Source: Bacillota bacterium
Lineage (GTDB): Bacteria; Bacillota_A; Clostridia; Lachnospirales; Bianqueaceae
Length of the DNA stretch: 9,396 bases
Assembly (NCBI GenBank): GCA_017420625.1
Contig: JAFOIR010000156.1
Coordinates: forward strand, 1 to 9,396
Direction of reading: 5' to 3'
Shown: piece after piece, positions 7,702 through 9,396 of the stretch
Layout: each line of letters opens with the position of its first letter
Numbering within the stretch: the stretch's first letter is position 1
Notes under the pieces: model-generated
Databases searched by the model: none
Seen by the model: the letters and a program-made list of their open reading frames with translations, nothing else
What the model was told of the DNA's origin: nothing
Translations under genes and position numbers: made by a program

Positions 7702-8514
7702 TCAGCCGAGCGCACCCATCTCGTAGCGTGCGCCGGGCTTGGAAAGGTAGGACAGTCTGTTCTCATAGGCTTCCATCGCCCATTTTTCTTCAAATAGTGT
7801 AATCGGCTTCTGATCAGCGAAACGAGTTTTCTTCTCGTCCCGACCCAGCATCTTTCCAATCAGATATTTCGTAAGCGGCGGATTCATGATCAAAAGCGGC
7901 CCTAAGAGGGTCGTCCCATAGAAGCCGTCCCGATGAACGCCTTCCTGCTTCGTTTCATCATTCATACCGAAACCGCCGAGGGTCTTGATAAACGGATCCT
8001 TTTCGGCGCCGTACTGGCGGGAGAACGTACTGCGGTGTCCCAGCACTTTGATCCCTTCATACTCACCATAGTACCAGGAATTGTGCCGGCTGTAATCACG
8101 CCGCACTACGGATTTAAGCTCAAACAGCCCAAGCCCTTCGATCGTGCAGTCCGAAATATGTCCGTCCGGATAGACCCGGTCTTTCCATTCGATCGTTTTG
8201 CCGAAAATATCGATTGCATTGCCTGTCGCCAGGAAGATCCTGCCGCTTTTGATATATTTTTCCAGCGCTTTCTTATAAGGCTTCAATGCCGCGATCGCAG
8301 CCTCGAAGAAGTCCTCTTCCATCGAGCCGATATAGACAAAATCAGGAATAGTGATCGAAGATGCTTTATCCTCCTGCCGGATGGCAAAAGCCGGTCCTTC
8401 AGAAAGACTGGTCGTCACGACCTCCGCATCTGGCAGACATTTTGCCAGATATTCAACATTCGCCTTCTCGCCGTACAGAGTCACGAGTTCCGGAAATAAA
8501 AATTCTATCTTCAT
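7702..8514 (-). CDS. GatD-like class I glutamine amidotransferase homologue lacking the catalytic Cys and His
   Basis: A 270-residue cytoplasmic protein resembling GatD, the glutaminase partner of MurT that supplies ammonia for amidating lipid II D-glutamate. Conserved GatD-like landmarks in order are an N-terminal LVTLYGEKANVEYL (~10-23), DFVYIGS (58-64), GRIFLATGNAIDIFGK (91-106, the nucleophile-elbow region), IEGLGLFELK (125-134), FGMNDETKQEGVH (182-194) and YGTTLLGPLL (199-208). In canonical GatD the elbow is ICGGYQFLG and the histidine motif is GTYLHGP. Here Gly98 aligns with the cysteine and Leu204 with the histidine, so glutaminase activity should be absent. The ATG at 8514 overlaps the MurT-like stop as ATGA and has GGAGG six bases upstream; an in-frame ATG at 8610 would lie inside the MurT-like gene and is rejected. 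The overlap implies coupled synthesis and a complex. The family call is from recalled sequence patterns. Confidence 0.82.
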   Translation of the reverse strand: MKIEFLFPELVTLYGEKANVEYLAKCLPDAEVVTTSLSEGPAFAIRQEDKASSITIPDFVYIGSMEEDFFEAAIAALKPYKKALEKYIKSGRIFLATGNAIDIFGKTIEWKDRVYPDGHISDCTIEGLGLFELKSVVRRDYSRHNSWYYGEYEGIKVLGHRSTFSRQYGAEKDPFIKTLGGFGMNDETKQEGVHRDGFYGTTLLGPLLIMNPPLTKYLIGKMLGRDEKKTRFADQKPITLFEEKWAMEAYENRLSYLSKPGARYEMGALG

Positions 8515-9396
8515 TTCACGCCTCCTCTGGCCAGCGCACGCCGTCCGGCTTTGATAAGTTTCTTCTTGATCTGGTCCTTGCATTCCCGGCCTTTGGTCAC
8601 CAGATCGCATTCATGCAGCACGTAGATATGATCGATCCCATCAAATGTCACATGATCGACCAGTTTCCCCTCATCAGGGATACAAACGAACCGCTCTTCC
8701 GGGATCCCGGCCATCCTGAATCGCACCGCGTAATCCGCGTAGTTCGGTCCGCCAATGATGATCCGTTTGATATTTTCTTTATTCAGAAACTCATAGTCTG
8801 TATCGTACAGCCAGCTGATCGTCTCGTGCGCATCAATATTGCCGTATTCTTCGTTCACCATCAGCACCAGTTCAAGGTTTTCGCTCGTCCGGCTGATATG
8901 CTCAAACAAGGTAGATGCGGAACTTCCGGTCTGGCCTTTGCAGAGTCTCGTGGAAAGCGTGATGCCGTTTACGACTTCGTCGGTCTCGCGGGAAGCCGGG
9001 ATCTTCGCACGGTCCATCAGCAGCTGCAGTTTCTCGTGCGTGAAGCCAATGCTTCGGAAGTAGGCAATCACCTGGACGTAGTTGAAAGCATTGAAAATCG
9101 AATTCGCACCGGTCTTATAGGCGGTCCTGGTCCCGTCTTTCTCCTGGATCACCAGTTCGCCGCTTTCGGGATCGAAAGAAGTCCCTTCATAATCCGCTTC
9201 GGGGGAAGAAAAGCCGCAGCTCGGGCAGACGAACTTTCCGATATGCAGATAGTGTTGATGCTCATACTGCGGTCTCTTGAAGCAGCGCGGACAGACCGAA
9301 AAGTCCTGGATCCGGTAGTCCGGCATGGGGCCGAGCGAGAAAGCATCATTTGCGTCCATCGCAGTATAGACGGCCTTCTTCGGCTGGATCTGACAG
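8511..9396 (-). CDS. MurT-like Mur ligase family protein, C-terminal part (5' end outside window)
   Basis: The frame remains open from the ATG at 9359 to the right edge, so this is the C-terminal ~295 residues of a longer protein. Numbering from that Met, a four-cysteine zinc ribbon is present (Cys23, Cys26, Cys45, Cys48; CPRC and CPSC), as in MurT. TGANSIFNAFNYVQVIAYF (83-101) matches the Mur-ligase boundary segment, and residues ~160-282 match the C-terminal MurT domain (DUF1727) that binds GatD, including ISWLYDTDYEFL (181-192) and ADYAVRFRMAGIPEE (208-222). In MurT these proteins use ATP to activate the D-Glu carboxylate of lipid II for amidation. Differences from my recollection of MurT are KGQTG (141-145) where a KNPxG motif is usual, and loss of the DGxDxSW pattern, which here reads HETISW. 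The ATP-binding core lies outside the window, so ligase activity cannot be judged. First gene seen of the operon. Confidence 0.82.
   Translation of the reverse strand, partial: CQIQPKKAVYTAMDANDAFSLGPMPDYRIQDFSVCPRCFKRPQYEHQHYLHIGKFVCPSCGFSSPEADYEGTSFDPESGELVIQEKDGTRTAYKTGANSIFNAFNYVQVIAYFRSIGFTHEKLQLLMDRAKIPASRETDEVVNGITLSTRLCKGQTGSSASTLFEHISRTSENLELVLMVNEEYGNIDAHETISWLYDTDYEFLNKENIKRIIIGGPNYADYAVRFRMAGIPEERFVCIPDEGKLVDHVTFDGIDHIYVLHECDLVTKGRECKDQIKKKLIKAGRRALARGGVK
8521..8528 (-). promoter_or_regulatory. Ribosome binding site for the GatD-like gene
   Basis: Read on the - strand this is AGAGGAGG, six bases before the ATG at 8514 and inside the end of the MurT-like coding region. It supports the 8514 start and the ATGA coupling of the two genes. 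Confidence 0.85.

Noticed and set aside
8515..8610. N-terminal extension of the GatD-like gene from an ATG at 8610
   Set aside because: It would overlap the MurT-like gene by about 100 bases and lacks GatD resemblance; the ATG at 8514 has a strong ribosome site and ATGA coupling.

Overview
The window looks like a chromosomal segment of a Gram-positive bacterium of the Bacillota (Firmicutes), probably a gut-type clostridial or erysipelotrichial relative. The reasons are a MurT/GatD-like gene pair, strong GGAGG-type ribosome sites, classical LxxC lipoproteins without outer-membrane features, and a medium-GC composition (roughly half G+C by eye). The genus cannot be named from this sequence alone.

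The layout is two convergent transcription units. On the + strand, positions 1-2960 hold the 3' part of an S9-family serine peptidase (prolyl oligopeptidase/acylaminoacyl-peptidase type, 5' end outside the window), followed after 7 bases by a complete MATE-family efflux transporter. Positions 2961-3283 hold no gene. They contain a cluster of hairpins, two of which look like intrinsic terminators serving the converging units.

On the - strand, reading from the right edge leftwards, lie four tightly packed genes: the C-terminal part of a MurT-like Mur ligase (5' end outside the window), a GatD-like class I glutamine amidotransferase homologue joined to it by an ATGA stop/start overlap, and two large tandem paralogous lipoproteins (712 and 740 aa) 37 and 19 bases further on. 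No promoter-sized gap separates them, so they probably form one operon whose promoter lies beyond position 9396.

The most unusual content is this - strand operon. In known Gram-positive bacteria MurT-GatD amidates the D-glutamate of lipid II, using a Cys-His-Asp glutaminase centre. Here the GatD-like protein has the fold signatures but glycine where the nucleophilic cysteine should be and leucine where the catalytic histidine should be. The MurT-like partner also departs from canonical motifs. The pair looks like a repurposed or regulatory MurT-GatD derivative.

The two downstream lipoproteins share a long conserved extracytoplasmic region with a Gly/Ala-rich hydrophobic core, an acidic disordered stretch, a strongly conserved ~65-residue acidic island and a Pro-Glu stalk, but end in different beta-rich tip domains. 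I do not recognise this lipoprotein family. A cell-envelope system combining a pseudo-amidotransferase pair with stalked surface lipoproteins is the main hypothesis from this window; the link between the two halves rests only on gene order.
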